A DNA stretch of 64,000 nucleotides from Virgibacillus salexigens (GCF_014905415.1 NZ_BNEO01000001.1:124001-188000), one strand, 5' to 3'; positions 16,830-26,183 are shown, numbered from the stretch's first letter. Translations and numbers: made by a program. The notes: a model not told the origin generated them from the sequence alone.

Positions 16830-17804
16830 TTATAACACAGCTTCTGCAATTAATTCATACGAAGCTTTTCTTGATTGATAATCAGGTGTGATGGTAATGA
16901 TCATCAATTCATTTGTTTGATAAGTAACTGCAAGGTTATGTAGCTCCACCCTTACATCACATGGATCTCCGATTATCATTTTTTGTTTTTGCTTTCGTAT
17001 CCAATCTTGTTCATTGTTTGTATAGTTATGGCTTTTCGCCTCATTTTCTGTAGGAACAAAAGCATTTTCTTCCCCATTATTCTGTTGCATTTTCCATAAA
17101 AGGGCAGCTTGGGCAAGTTCTTGTGCTCGTTCATTTGTATCTGCACAAATGACAGAGACAGCGACAATGGTATCAGCAGAGCTCTGTTGTTTAAATGATT
17201 GGAGGATGGCAGGACCATCTTTATCTGTCATAAAATGACCAAATGCATAAGCCATCCCTTTTTCAGCAGCTAGTTTTGCACTTTTTTCACTTGTACCAAG
17301 TAACCAAGGAATGGAAGGAGTTGTTGGAACAGGCGTTGGGGCAACTTTGGAATACATGTGATTGTTCAAGAACGATTGATTTAGAAATGCTAACAATTCA
17401 TCCAATAAATTGGGCATGTCCCGGACATTTTCTAAAAAATTTCCCGATAAGGCAATTGCTGCCTCTGCAGATGCACCTGGTGCTCTTCCAATGCCTAAGT
17501 CAATCCTATTTGGATACATGGTAGCTAATAAATTATATCTTTCAGCCACTGGAAATGCTCGGTAATGAGGGAGCAAAACAGCACCAGACCCGATACGAAT
17601 CTTCTCTGTCTTACTCCCAATGATGCTCAATATCATATCAGGTGCAGGGCAGGCTAAACCTGGCATATCATGATGTTCGGCTACCCAATAGCGATAATAA
17701 CCAAGCCTATCAGCGAGCTCGGCAAGTTCTAAAGTTTCCTGTATCGCCTGCTTCGATGAGCTATGGTTTAATAGAGGGACCTGATCTAAGATACTAAGTT
17801 TCAT
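16830..17804 (-). CDS. luciferase-like (LLM class) flavin-dependent oxidoreductase
   Basis: 324 residues of the bacterial luciferase-like monooxygenase superfamily. The opening SILDQVPL, the RYWVAEHHDMP motif near residue 40 and IRIGSGAVLLPHY near 75 match the YvbT/MsnO8-like subgroup. It is a TIM barrel binding FMN supplied by a reductase; the substrate is unknown. AAAGGTG precedes the ATG. It is followed by a 0.35-kb tail before the orphan hairpin and may be cotranscribed with the M42 peptidase gene 21 bp upstream. Confidence 0.85.
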   Translation of the reverse strand: MKLSILDQVPLLNHSSSKQAIQETLELAELADRLGYYRYWVAEHHDMPGLACPAPDMILSIIGSKTEKIRIGSGAVLLPHYRAFPVAERYNLLATMYPNRIDLGIGRAPGASAEAAIALSGNFLENVRDMPNLLDELLAFLNQSFLNNHMYSKVAPTPVPTTPSIPWLLGTSEKSAKLAAEKGMAYAFGHFMTDKDGPAILQSFKQQSSADTIVAVSVICADTNERAQELAQAALLWKMQQNNGEENAFVPTENEAKSHNYTNNEQDWIRKQKQKMIIGDPCDVRVELHNLAVTYQTNELMIITITPDYQSRKASYELIAEAVL

Positions 17805-17825
17805 AAGTTATACACACCTTTATTA

Positions 17826-18884
17826 TTACTTAGCTGTTATGGTTTCTGAAAGCAAATAATGATATAAAAGCAATTCGGTATTTTTTAATGAATCCTCATG
17901 TGTTCTCTCAAAAGCATGAGAAGAATCAATTCCGGGACCAATCAAGCCATGAATAATATCATTACCAGCTTTTATTGCAGCTGATGCGTCTGAACCATAA
18001 TACGGGTATATATCTAATTTATAACTAATATGATGTTGCTTGGCGAGATTTACTAAGTGATTACGCAGCCCAAAATGGTAGGGCCCAGAAGCATCTTTAA
18101 CACATATGGATACTGTATATTCATCGGTAGATTGACCATCGCCCATCGCTCCCATATCTACTGCTAAATATTCCGTCGTTTCTGGTGGGATATTCGAATT
18201 TCCACCATAACCAATTTCTTCATTATTGGAAATGAGAAAATGTGTTGTATAAGGGAGTTCGATATTCTCATCCTTTACACGCTTCATAAGTTGCAATAGG
18301 ATTGCTACACTCGCTTTATCATCTAAATGCCGTGATTTTATAAATCCGTGGTCTGTTAATTGAACACGCGGGTCAAACGATACAAAGTCCCCCACTTCAA
18401 TTCCTAATGCACGAATTTCATCAGCAGAAGCTACCCGCTCATCAATACGTACTTCCATGTTTTGTTGATTTCGTTCTGCTTTACCAGCATCTTTATAAAC
18501 ATGTACGGATGTTTGATGCATTAAGATGGTACCTGTAAAACCCCTACCGTCTGCTGTATGAATCGTACAGTATTCTCCCTCAATAGAATTAAATTGAAAC
18601 CCACCAATTAAGTCAAGACGCAATCTTCCGTTATCTTTGATTTCTTTAACCATCGCTCCTAACGTATCAACATGAGCGGTTAACATACGATGTTCCCGAT
18701 TATCTTTCCCTGGCAATGTGGCAATTAATCCGCCCTTTAAATTACGCTTTGTCTCAATATTCCAATCATAAAGTAATCCCTCTACATAACGAATAACCCG
18801 ATCGGTAAACCCTGAAGGGCTAGGAATAGTTACCAACTCTTGAATCATTAGCTTCGTTTCAGTGACATTTGGATATGTAGACAT
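17826..18884 (-). CDS. M42-family metallo-aminopeptidase (YtoP/FrvX-like)
   Basis: 352 residues. The metal and catalytic residues of the M42 family are in place: His in AHVDTLG (about 71), Asp in SRHLDDKAS, the Glu pair in SNNEEIG, Asp in AVDMGAMGD and a late His in RTHEDSL. M42 enzymes are cytosolic, often dodecameric, co-catalytic metal peptidases that trim peptides, commonly glutamyl or broad aminopeptidases. It sits between a DUF1836 gene and the luciferase-like gene in the same direction, and its specificity is unknown. Confidence 0.88.
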   Translation of the reverse strand: MSTYPNVTETKLMIQELVTIPSPSGFTDRVIRYVEGLLYDWNIETKRNLKGGLIATLPGKDNREHRMLTAHVDTLGAMVKEIKDNGRLRLDLIGGFQFNSIEGEYCTIHTADGRGFTGTILMHQTSVHVYKDAGKAERNQQNMEVRIDERVASADEIRALGIEVGDFVSFDPRVQLTDHGFIKSRHLDDKASVAILLQLMKRVKDENIELPYTTHFLISNNEEIGYGGNSNIPPETTEYLAVDMGAMGDGQSTDEYTVSICVKDASGPYHFGLRNHLVNLAKQHHISYKLDIYPYYGSDASAAIKAGNDIIHGLIGPGIDSSHAFERTHEDSLKNTELLLYHYLLSETITAK

Positions 18885-18911
18885 CGTTATGTTATTTCCC
18901 CTTTCTTCATT

Positions 18912-19487
18912 TTATTTTTCATTTCTTTCGATAGCGTCCACAATCTTCTCAGCTGCTCTACGATAATAATTACTCATATTGACAAAAGAAGCAACTAATA
19001 GCAACTGTTTAAGGTAGTCGGCACGCTTGCTATCATACGCAGATGTATGGTCCTCTACTTCAGTTGTTAATTGCTTCATTTCAACTTTCAATTGTTGCAT
19101 ACGATCATTAGCGATATCGACATAGCTCTCGTATAATTTTGTTAAGTCAAAGTTTTCTTCTGTTATCATCTTGTTTAAAGCGTCTAATGTCATCCTGACG
19201 TCATTTATTGATAACGCACCTTTCATCTGATAAATCATGGCAATTAACATTAAATGGTTCTTTGAATATTTTTTGTTTTCGATTGGAAAAAATAGCTTCC
19301 CTTTTGCATAGTTGTTGATCATCGTTTTTGTAAGTACTTTTTCTTCCTCATCTCGTTTTAATATACCAAATTTATTCTCAAATAGCTGAATAACTTGATC
19401 CATATATAGATCCAAATCTGGAATTTCATCAAGCTTCAGTTGTTTATTTAGCTCCATTTTGTCAACGTATTCATATATATCCTTCAT
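18912..19487 (-). CDS. DUF1836 protein
   Basis: 191 residues, mostly helical. The central segment TKTMINNYAKGKLFFP followed by KYSKNHLMLIAMIYQMKGALS is the DUF1836 signature and resembles a MerR/helix-turn-helix arrangement. It may therefore bind DNA, but the function is unknown. GAGGT precedes the ATG. It is probably cotranscribed with the downstream M42 peptidase gene (27-bp gap). Confidence 0.8.
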   Translation of the reverse strand: MKDIYEYVDKMELNKQLKLDEIPDLDLYMDQVIQLFENKFGILKRDEEEKVLTKTMINNYAKGKLFFPIENKKYSKNHLMLIAMIYQMKGALSINDVRMTLDALNKMITEENFDLTKLYESYVDIANDRMQQLKVEMKQLTTEVEDHTSAYDSKRADYLKQLLLVASFVNMSNYYRRAAEKIVDAIERNEK

Positions 19488-19634
19488 TTATTTAACCTCT
19501 TTTAGCTATTATTCAAATCTATTTTATTATACGAGATTAAGATTAACAAGTAAATCTTGACTACATATTAAAACAGCTATATGATTATTATATAGTTTTG
19601 AAAACTACATAAAACATGATGAAGGTGTGATTTC

Positions 19635-20282
19635 ATGGGCGTATATATCCGGGAACCAATTAATGGACTGACCCACCTATTTGGAGCAGTATTATCATTT
19701 TTTGGTCTACTAGCATTAGTGATCAAAGCAACTGCTACAACCGAATCATTCTTAGCGATAACTGCAGTCATCATATTTGGAATTAGCATGACCTTATTGT
19801 ATGCTGCTTCTGCTACATACCATATGGTGATAGCAAGAGATAAGGTTATCGCATTTTTACGACGAATTGACCACTCAATGATTTATGTATTAATCGCTGG
19901 GACCTATACCCCGTTCTGTTTAATTAGCTTAAAAGGATCCCTAGGTTGGACACTATTTGCAATTGTAAGTACCTTAGCCTTACTTGGAGTTGTATTTAAG
20001 TTAGTCTGGTTTCACTCGCCACGATGGCTTTCTACCGCCTTGTATATTGGGATGGGTTGGATTGTCGTATTCTTTAGTTCAGCACTAGCTCCGATTATTA
20101 ATACAGCTGGTATGATTTTTCTCATTTTAGGCGGCATTTTTTATACCGTAGGTGGCATTATCTATGGCCTTAAACCGAAAGTATTATCATTTAGGCATAT
20201 GGGATTCCACGAAATCTTCCATATCTTTATCTTAATCGGCAGCCTTTTTCATTTTATTTGTGTATATGGCTATGTATTATAA
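19635..20282 (+). CDS. hemolysin III / PAQR-family membrane protein (YplQ-like)
   Basis: 215 residues with seven predicted membrane helices. The N-terminal EPINGLTHLFGA, the central DHSMIYVLIAGTYTPF and the C-terminal GFHEIFHIFILIGSLFHF carry the conserved Ser, Asp and three His that form the metal site of the PAQR/alkaline-ceramidase-like fold. Bacterial members are called hemolysin III; their natural role is unsettled. AAGGTG lies before the ATG and a strong terminator follows. Confidence 0.88.
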   Translation: MGVYIREPINGLTHLFGAVLSFFGLLALVIKATATTESFLAITAVIIFGISMTLLYAASATYHMVIARDKVIAFLRRIDHSMIYVLIAGTYTPFCLISLKGSLGWTLFAIVSTLALLGVVFKLVWFHSPRWLSTALYIGMGWIVVFFSSALAPIINTAGMIFLILGGIFYTVGGIIYGLKPKVLSFRHMGFHEIFHIFILIGSLFHFICVYGYVL

Positions 20283-20300
20283 ACGTTGGATTAGTGATAG

Positions 20301-20335
20301 AACATGCAGTAGCATTCGCTACTGCATGTTTTTTG
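20301..20335 (+). terminator. terminator of the PAQR gene
   Basis: AACATGCAGTAGC / GCTACTGCATGTT hairpin followed by TTTTTT. Confidence 0.9.
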
Positions 20336-20348
20336 CTTCCAAATAAAT

Positions 20349-20378
20349 ACGCTGACCCTCATTAAAAAAAGTCAGCGT
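20349..20378 (-). terminator. weak terminator of the CBS-domain gene
   Basis: ACGCTGAC / GTCAGCGT arms around a loop that contains a T-run on the minus strand, just after the CBS gene. Confidence 0.45.
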
Positions 20379-20394
20379 ACCACATTTGAAAGTT

Positions 20395-20832
20395 TCACTT
20401 CTGTGGATCAGATGGATTAGAAATGTTTGACAAAGCTTGCCCTGCTTCATTTCCCAATTGGTTGTCGACAGCCAAGTCTCCTAATGCTACCATCCCAACA
20501 ATTTGACCATTTTCCACAATTGGCAGCCTACGAATTTGCTGTTGGGCCATTAATTGTGCAGCTTCATGGGCATCCATTTCCGGGGTACCCTGAACTACTT
20601 GTTGTGCTGTCATTACTTGCGAAACAGGGGTTTGGGCAGCTTCTCCTTGAGCAGTGGTTCGCAACGTAATATCGCGATCTGTAATAATTCCTACCATGGT
20701 TCCATTCTGATCTACAACTGGAAGTGAACCGATATTATGTTCACTCATTAATGCAGCTGCTTCTTGAACGGATTGCATATCGGTCACTTTATACACATTT
20801 GATGTCATAAAATTACGTAACTGTTGTTGCAT
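20395..20832 (-). CDS. tandem CBS-domain protein
   Basis: 145 residues made of two CBS motifs (about 8-62 and 72-126), each with the GSLPVVD or RRLPIVENG core and the GIITDRD pattern. Such stand-alone CBS pairs bind adenine nucleotides and act as energy or redox sensors or as stress proteins, similar to YhcV of B. subtilis. The partner is unknown. AAGGAGG precedes the ATG. The C-terminus is Asn/Ser/Pro-rich and probably flexible. Confidence 0.85.
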   Translation of the reverse strand: MQQQLRNFMTSNVYKVTDMQSVQEAAALMSEHNIGSLPVVDQNGTMVGIITDRDITLRTTAQGEAAQTPVSQVMTAQQVVQGTPEMDAHEAAQLMAQQQIRRLPIVENGQIVGMVALGDLAVDNQLGNEAGQALSNISNPSDPQK

Positions 20833-20896
20833 CGTTATAACCTCCTTTTTAACAATAGCATTCTTCTTTTATCCAATTTTTATTACAAAAATACAT

Positions 20897-20929
20897 AAAA
20901 ATAAAACGTGTCACGAACTTGTGACACGA
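20897..20929 (-). terminator. terminator of the yppG-like gene
   Basis: CGTGTCAC / GTGACACG hairpin followed on the minus strand by TTTTATTTTT. Confidence 0.85.
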
Positions 20930-20945
20930 TCCAATCGAAATATGT

Positions 20946-21182
20946 CTATTTTTTAAAGAAAGTTGTAATGAATGGACTAACTTGACCATATAATTTTCCC
21001 ATTTGCGACGCAACCTCTGTCATTTTATTAAAATCGAATTGACCATCCTGATCACGAAATTGCGAAATAATGTTTTCTGTAGTAGAAGGTTTTTGTCTAG
21101 GCTGTGGTGGTCTCCCAATCCAAGCTGGCTGACGTCTAGGAGTTTCTGGTCTCATCGGTCTTCTCGGTCTATTTGGAAACAT
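20946..21182 (-). CDS. yppG: YppG-like small protein
   Basis: 78 residues. The N-terminal third is very rich in Pro and Arg (NRPRRPMRPETPRRQP), followed by a short acidic and hydrophobic C-terminal part (FDFNKMTEVASQMGKLYGQV). This fits the YppG family, known only in endospore formers and of unknown function, possibly a coat or forespore protein. The second ATG (21182) has better spacing from AGAGGTG than the one at 21188. Its neighbour across the cyclase gene resembles YppC, another gene of the ypp cluster of B. subtilis. Confidence 0.75.
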   Translation of the reverse strand: MFPNRPRRPMRPETPRRQPAWIGRPPQPRQKPSTTENIISQFRDQDGQFDFNKMTEVASQMGKLYGQVSPFITTFFKK

Positions 21183-21260
21183 ACGCATATCACCTCTTCA
21201 TCGAATTCTGTTATAGTTTATGTGCATCGATTGACAGTGATAAGGATGTTTATCCTATAA

Positions 21261-23147
21261 TTACGCTTCTTCAATAAATTTCTTTCTATAATGAGCGAAT
21301 GCCAAAAGTGGAAAAATATATTCATAGCTATGATAATGCATATAAAAATTACCTGGCAAAGCTTGCCCTTTGGGATATTCTTTCGTCCACTTATCCTTAT
21401 TTTCTTGCTCCTTCAATAAGAAGTGAATGCCTTGCTTTAGTTCTATTGTTACTTTATCCTCAGCAGCAATAAGTGTATCTAATGCCCACGCGGTTTGTGT
21501 CTTGGTACTTGTTTGTAATGGGATATACGTTTTTGCTTGATCACTTTTACATGATTCTCCCCAACCACCATCTTCATTTTGAATCTGATACAGCCAATCA
21601 ATTGCCTTTTTTACGGATGAATGTTCTCGGTCAACCCCAGCTGCTATTAATCCGGTGATTGCTGCCCACGTTCCATAAATATAGCAAATGCCCCATCTTC
21701 CATACCATGATCCATCTTTTTGCTGATTTTTAATTAACCAATTGACTGCTCGCTTCATAAAAGGATGAGATTGATTTAATTTCGTGTACAATCCCAAAAA
21801 CTCCAAGGTTCTTCCGGTTAGGTCTGGGGTTGAAGGATCAAGTAAAATTAATTCTGCTCCTTTCACTGGGAGCCATGATAGAAATGGGCTATCTATGTCC
21901 TTTTCAAATGCCCCCCAGCCACCATTACCATTCTGCATGGATAAAAGCCATTCGATTCCTCTATCCCAAATGAAGCGATTGGTATTCTTATCAAGAACAC
22001 TGGTCCGTAAAGCACGTAATGCTGCCGTTGTATCATCATTATCTGGATTGATTGTGTTGATATTTGAAAACCCCCACCCACCAGGTAATACATGAGGCGA
22101 TTGGATTGCCCAATCTCCATATAAGTGGTGCTGTTTTGACCGAATATATTGTGCAGCTTTATGAATTGTCTCTGATGACGAAGATAATCCTGCCTCTTGG
22201 AGACTATAACTAATAAGGGAAGTATTCCAAACGGTTGCCGTAGTAAATTGGATATGTGGTTGATTATTTATGGATATTATGAAAGTTTTTAATCCTGCAA
22301 CAGCTCGTTGAATAACCGGATGATTTTTTGCATACCCTCTTGCCAACAAAGCAAATATCATCAGAAACGTTGAACTAAAATAGCTATAAAAGGTACCATC
22401 TGGCTCAATACGTTGAAGCATATATGTTTCAGCTTGTCTTAACGCCAAATTATGTAATTCATGAGGTAGTCCGATTAATTTTGCTATAGCTTGTTTAATC
22501 AAGGAGAAAATGGAGTTCCAATTGCGAAAATCATCATCCCAATTCTCCGTTCTTTTCATGCTTAATTCCGTTAAGTCTGGAGTTAAAGGAGTCGTTACTT
22601 GTATTTTTTTATCAGCGATAATTAAAATTGGAGTTAAATGTGCGCGTGCATACATCGATAGGTCAAAGAAATTAATTGGAAAAGAAGCAGGCAATAATAG
22701 ACCTTCAATTGGTATTGGAATATGGTTTGGCCATTGAAGCTGGCCAGTTAATGCAAGCATGATTTTCGTAAATAAGTGAATACGGCTGAGCCCGCCTTTA
22801 TTCATAATAAAGCGCTTTGCCAAGCGCATATGCCTATCATTTCTCGAATAAAACCCACTATACAGTAAAGCATAGTAGGCTTCCACAGTTGCTGTTAGAT
22901 TTCCTCCTCCTTCTTCATCATAATATAACTTCCACGCCCCATTCGGACCCTGCTTGTTAGCAATACGTTCAGCTAATGACCAAATTAAATCATGGTCATC
23001 GATTTCCAACGAACGTAATAATATAATCATATAACTATCCGTTGATACTCCAGTCTCAAATGGATAATTCCATGAGCCATTAGGACGTTGCTTCTCTTTC
23101 AATTCATCCACCAATTCATTGATTTTCGATCCAATTCGTTTATCCAT
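21261..23147 (-). CDS. sqhC: sporulenol synthase / squalene-hopene cyclase family
   Basis: 628 residues, close to the length of B. subtilis SqhC. It is a class II terpene cyclase with an alpha-barrel built from QW-type repeats (several QNGNGGWG-like segments) and the catalytic DxDD motif in NPDNDDTTAALRAL (about residue 370). B. subtilis SqhC cyclises tetraprenyl-beta-curcumene to sporulenol in spores; a hopanoid role is the alternative. The reading frame runs on to 23258, but the ATG at 23147 follows AGGAG by 10 nt. No terpene synthase partner lies nearby. It is divergent from a DUF2515 gene with only 82 bp between the starts. Confidence 0.88.
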   Translation of the reverse strand: MDKRIGSKINELVDELKEKQRPNGSWNYPFETGVSTDSYMIILLRSLEIDDHDLIWSLAERIANKQGPNGAWKLYYDEEGGGNLTATVEAYYALLYSGFYSRNDRHMRLAKRFIMNKGGLSRIHLFTKIMLALTGQLQWPNHIPIPIEGLLLPASFPINFFDLSMYARAHLTPILIIADKKIQVTTPLTPDLTELSMKRTENWDDDFRNWNSIFSLIKQAIAKLIGLPHELHNLALRQAETYMLQRIEPDGTFYSYFSSTFLMIFALLARGYAKNHPVIQRAVAGLKTFIISINNQPHIQFTTATVWNTSLISYSLQEAGLSSSSETIHKAAQYIRSKQHHLYGDWAIQSPHVLPGGWGFSNINTINPDNDDTTAALRALRTSVLDKNTNRFIWDRGIEWLLSMQNGNGGWGAFEKDIDSPFLSWLPVKGAELILLDPSTPDLTGRTLEFLGLYTKLNQSHPFMKRAVNWLIKNQQKDGSWYGRWGICYIYGTWAAITGLIAAGVDREHSSVKKAIDWLYQIQNEDGGWGESCKSDQAKTYIPLQTSTKTQTAWALDTLIAAEDKVTIELKQGIHFLLKEQENKDKWTKEYPKGQALPGNFYMHYHSYEYIFPLLAFAHYRKKFIEEA

Positions 23148-23229
23148 ATAGTAGGTACTCCTTTTCAAATCATTATGCAAAAAACATATGTCGATTGCTC
23201 GAAGCATATGCCTTAAAAGGAGGTGCTTT

Positions 23230-24372
23230 ATGATTAATTGTTTTAAAAAACGGCCCAAGATAAATCAGAAACTGAAAAAACAATTAAAACAAAAAGCAAA
23301 ACAATTGCCTTCTTCATTTTCAAAATCAGATCTCACTCCATGGGAAATCAACATTATTGAACAGATAGATAAAAAAACAACAAAATTCAATAAAAATAAT
23401 ATAACTCGAACGAAAGCGTATTATGAATTTTATCGTGCTCATCCAGAAATACACTGGGCATTGCTTGGCCATTTAGTATCACGTAATGGTGGTTGGAATA
23501 TGACGGATTTAAAAGGCGACCTATTGCCGAGGTTAATGACAAATAGAGAACGAGAGAATTTTTTTTCATTTTTAGAACGTGGAAACTGGTTAATCTTTCA
23601 AGATGTCTTCCCTCAATGCTTATTGTATCAACAAAGTCTTGCAAAACAAAAAAACTTATTCTACTTACTTCCTTATTTAGATGTCTCGATTTTCATGGAG
23701 GTGATTTGGAATAATTTTTGGAAGTACCGAGATTGCAGGCAATTAGCCATCGCCATGATTATTAATGAACAAAATTACCTTGAAGAACGTGTGATTCAAA
23801 ACAAACATTTTCAGGACACGGTACTACATACGATTGAATTTAAACTATATGATACGTTTCGTTTTAATCACATTATCTTCCCTAAGCTTAATGAAATAAC
23901 TGGGAGACCAAGTGTTGTTGGAGACACCCTCTATCAGTTTGACGAGCTTCATCAACGAATTAACATAGGTATTCGATTATACGACTTACTATTTCAACGT
24001 AAAGCAAGGTTACAAGCTATTATTCAATGGGCGGCTAAGCACCCTCATACTGGGTCTAGATCAGATTATTGGAAGGACCTCTTTCATCCAGTGAATGAAT
24101 CTGCTCCAGGACCAAGTTACAAGCGAAGGACAAAAAACTGTAGATTAAAAAAAGGAAAAACAAGAATTTATAGCCCGCCATTACAGTTTGCTTGGGCAGA
24201 TGTAGAACATAAAGAGGCAGAAAAGAAGGATTGGTTCCATGATTATCAAGTATTGTATTATTTAGATAAATCGGAAAAAGAAATAGGTGGGGAAATATAT
24301 GATGATTATTGTAACGCACTTGAAAAAATCGAACTTGCAATCATCGCAAAAAATGCGATCTTTTTCAAATAA
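23230..24372 (+). CDS. yppC: DUF2515 protein (YppC-like)
   Basis: 380 residues with no signal peptide or membrane helix. Motifs such as TRTKAYYEFYRAHPEIHW and HTGSRSDYWKDLF match DUF2515, known in spore-forming Bacillales as YppC. The function is unknown. AGGAGGTG lies 4 nt before the ATG at 23230; the longer frame from 23188 reads through that site. It is divergent from the sporulenol synthase gene and shares a short promoter region, which may mean common sporulation control (inference). Its 3' end overlaps the next membrane-protein gene. Confidence 0.8.
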   Translation: MINCFKKRPKINQKLKKQLKQKAKQLPSSFSKSDLTPWEINIIEQIDKKTTKFNKNNITRTKAYYEFYRAHPEIHWALLGHLVSRNGGWNMTDLKGDLLPRLMTNRERENFFSFLERGNWLIFQDVFPQCLLYQQSLAKQKNLFYLLPYLDVSIFMEVIWNNFWKYRDCRQLAIAMIINEQNYLEERVIQNKHFQDTVLHTIEFKLYDTFRFNHIIFPKLNEITGRPSVVGDTLYQFDELHQRINIGIRLYDLLFQRKARLQAIIQWAAKHPHTGSRSDYWKDLFHPVNESAPGPSYKRRTKNCRLKKGKTRIYSPPLQFAWADVEHKEAEKKDWFHDYQVLYYLDKSEKEIGGEIYDDYCNALEKIELAIIAKNAIFFK

Positions 24373-24763
24373 GTCTAATATAATAGCTTCTTGTTTGATT
24401 GCTTTATTTTCATGCATACTTGGTACATACTTAGACCTGTTTTTTGTTGGTAAAGGCCTTTATTCCTTCCCTGAACGACTTTTTCCAGAAGTATTTCAAG
24501 TAAATATTTTATTCACTATCTTCATTCTTCCAACAGCTACTGTTCTTTATGTCTATATGATCCGTTCGTTCCGAGGACTGTCAAGAATAATTTTTATATT
24601 CATATGTAGTTTGAGTGCTTTTATTATGGAGCATATTGCAGAACATTATGGGTTATTTGTTCATGCTGCAAATTGGAGTCATTTGTATAGCTTCGCTGGT
24701 TACTTCGTTTACTTCATAGCCATCTGGACGTTATACTCAAGGATTAAAAAGATATTAAAATAG
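24299..24763 (+). CDS. small membrane protein, CBO0543-like
   Basis: 154 residues with four predicted membrane helices and conserved pieces such as GTYLDLFFVGKGLYSFPERLFPE and EHIAEHYGLF, as in the CBO0543 family of unknown function in sporulating Firmicutes. It overlaps the end of the DUF2515 gene by about 70 nt if the ATG at 24299 (after AGGTGGGG) is used. A later ATG at 24353 has no ribosome site. Translational coupling with the DUF2515 gene is likely. Confidence 0.65.
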   Translation: MMIIVTHLKKSNLQSSQKMRSFSNKSNIIASCLIALFSCILGTYLDLFFVGKGLYSFPERLFPEVFQVNILFTIFILPTATVLYVYMIRSFRGLSRIIFIFICSLSAFIMEHIAEHYGLFVHAANWSHLYSFAGYFVYFIAIWTLYSRIKKILK

Positions 24764-24888
24764 ACAAAGAATTACTTATTTTTCTCTGCATTTACCATTT
24801 ATTTGACCATTATGTGAAAAAAAGACATTTTTAATGCTTTGCTAGCTTTTTTTGATAAAATGGAAGGGTAAGAAAGAGAGATGGTCAG

Positions 24889-25806
24889 ATGCAGAAGAAC
24901 GATAACCGAGTCGAATCCAAACAAACCTTGGTAAACGCACTCGCACAGACAGTAAAGACAGGGATTATAAAATCAAATTTAATCCCCATGTTTGCTGGAT
25001 TATTTTTAGCTATTTATACCTATCAATATAGTCTAACTGAAAAACTTCCCGAGATTTTATTCGCTCTTATTGGGACAAGTTTAGTAATAGGAGCCGCTGG
25101 GGCATTAAATAATTTGTATGACCGAGATATTGATAAAATCATGGAAAGAACAAAAAATAGACCAACCGTTACTGGCAGAATTAAACCTAGAAATGTTTTA
25201 CTACTTGGCATTACGATGGCTGTACTGGGTATTTTCATGTTGGCTCTAGCTACGCCATTAGCAGGTTTATTAGGATTTTTAGGGTTGTTCTTTTATACCG
25301 TACCTTATACGATGTGGAGCAAACGTCGAACAGTATATAATACAGAAATTGGGAGTATCTCTGGCGCCATGCCACCTCTCATTGGCTGGGCATCTATTTA
25401 TCCTGATATCACCCACCCTGCTATTATTGGTCTATTTATTATATCAATTATTTGGCAAATGCCTCATTTCTATGCCATTGCCATACGCAAACACAAAGAA
25501 TATCAAGCCGCAGGAGTTCCTATGCTACCAGTAGTTAAAGGAATACGTAGAACGTATATCCAAACCAATATTTATTTAATTGTTGTGGTAGCAACCAGCT
25601 TCTTACTAGGTACCTTAAGTTTAGGACTTCAATTAGTCGCTCTTCTTTTAAGCCTATCCTGGCTAACGCTTAGTATCCTTGGGTACCATAAGATGGACTC
25701 AGAGAAATGGGCAAAATCCATGTTTCTATTCTCTCTTATTTATATGACGGTACTATTCTCTACAGTTATTATCTATTCATTAATGGGGACAATATTTGAT
25801 TTATAA
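24889..25806 (+). CDS. ctaB: protoheme IX farnesyltransferase (heme O synthase)
   Basis: 305 residues with about nine membrane helices. The UbiA-family Asp-rich motif NNLYDRDIDKIMERTKNRP (about residue 75) and the second loop DItHPAIIG-like region define CtaB/COX10. It farnesylates heme b to heme o for terminal oxidases. It stands alone here, with no ctaA or oxidase genes nearby, unlike the usual cta cluster. It ends in a clear terminator. Confidence 0.92.
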   Translation: MQKNDNRVESKQTLVNALAQTVKTGIIKSNLIPMFAGLFLAIYTYQYSLTEKLPEILFALIGTSLVIGAAGALNNLYDRDIDKIMERTKNRPTVTGRIKPRNVLLLGITMAVLGIFMLALATPLAGLLGFLGLFFYTVPYTMWSKRRTVYNTEIGSISGAMPPLIGWASIYPDITHPAIIGLFIISIIWQMPHFYAIAIRKHKEYQAAGVPMLPVVKGIRRTYIQTNIYLIVVVATSFLLGTLSLGLQLVALLLSLSWLTLSILGYHKMDSEKWAKSMFLFSLIYMTVLFSTVIIYSLMGTIFDL

Positions 25807-25812
25807 CGTATT

Positions 25813-25853
25813 AAAACCACCTTGGTAAGACTGAAAGGTGGTTTTCTTTTTTC
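25813..25853 (+). terminator. terminator of ctaB
   Basis: AAAACCACCTT / AAGGTGGTTTT-type hairpin followed by CTTTTTT. Confidence 0.85.
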
Positions 25854-25916
25854 TCTAATTATATATAACTTTATCCTAACTTATTGCTATAATATAACTA
25901 AAAAGGGAGAGATAAC

Positions 25917-26169
25917 ATGGAACAATGGGAGGTAGCTGCTGGGATTATAGAAGGAGAAGGAACAATTACGTTAACCAGAAACCACTCAAAAGAAAATAGA
26001 AGTATTTAATACTTTAAAAGCTATCTATCCTTATCTAAGAATCAGCAAAAAAAGAAAAAGAGCGAATTGGATATTAAAAACTATGAGTTGGTTACTCCAA
26101 GAAATGGAAAATATACTCCATCGGCTTTTAAAAAAATTACTATTTGAAGAAGAATTCTTTCTACAATAA
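25917..26169 (+). pseudogene. degenerate LAGLIDADG homing endonuclease
   Basis: A start codon with AGGGAGAG 5 nt upstream and a TATAAT-like box opens a frame reading MEQWEVAAGIIEGEGTI, in which AAGIIEGEGTI is a LAGLIDADG motif. This frame stops at 26009 after 30 residues. A +1 shift from about 25981 continues as IEVFNTLKAIYPYLRISK and ends at 26167-26169, resembling the C-terminal part of single-motif LAGLIDADG enzymes. At about 83 residues in total, the middle is probably deleted as well. It lies on the plus strand, 36 bp from the 3' end of the intron-bearing tmRNA gene. It is inferred to be a relic of the mobile system that brought the intron, although an unrelated origin cannot be excluded. 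Confidence 0.7.
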
Positions 26170-26183
26170 ATTTAATAAACAAT

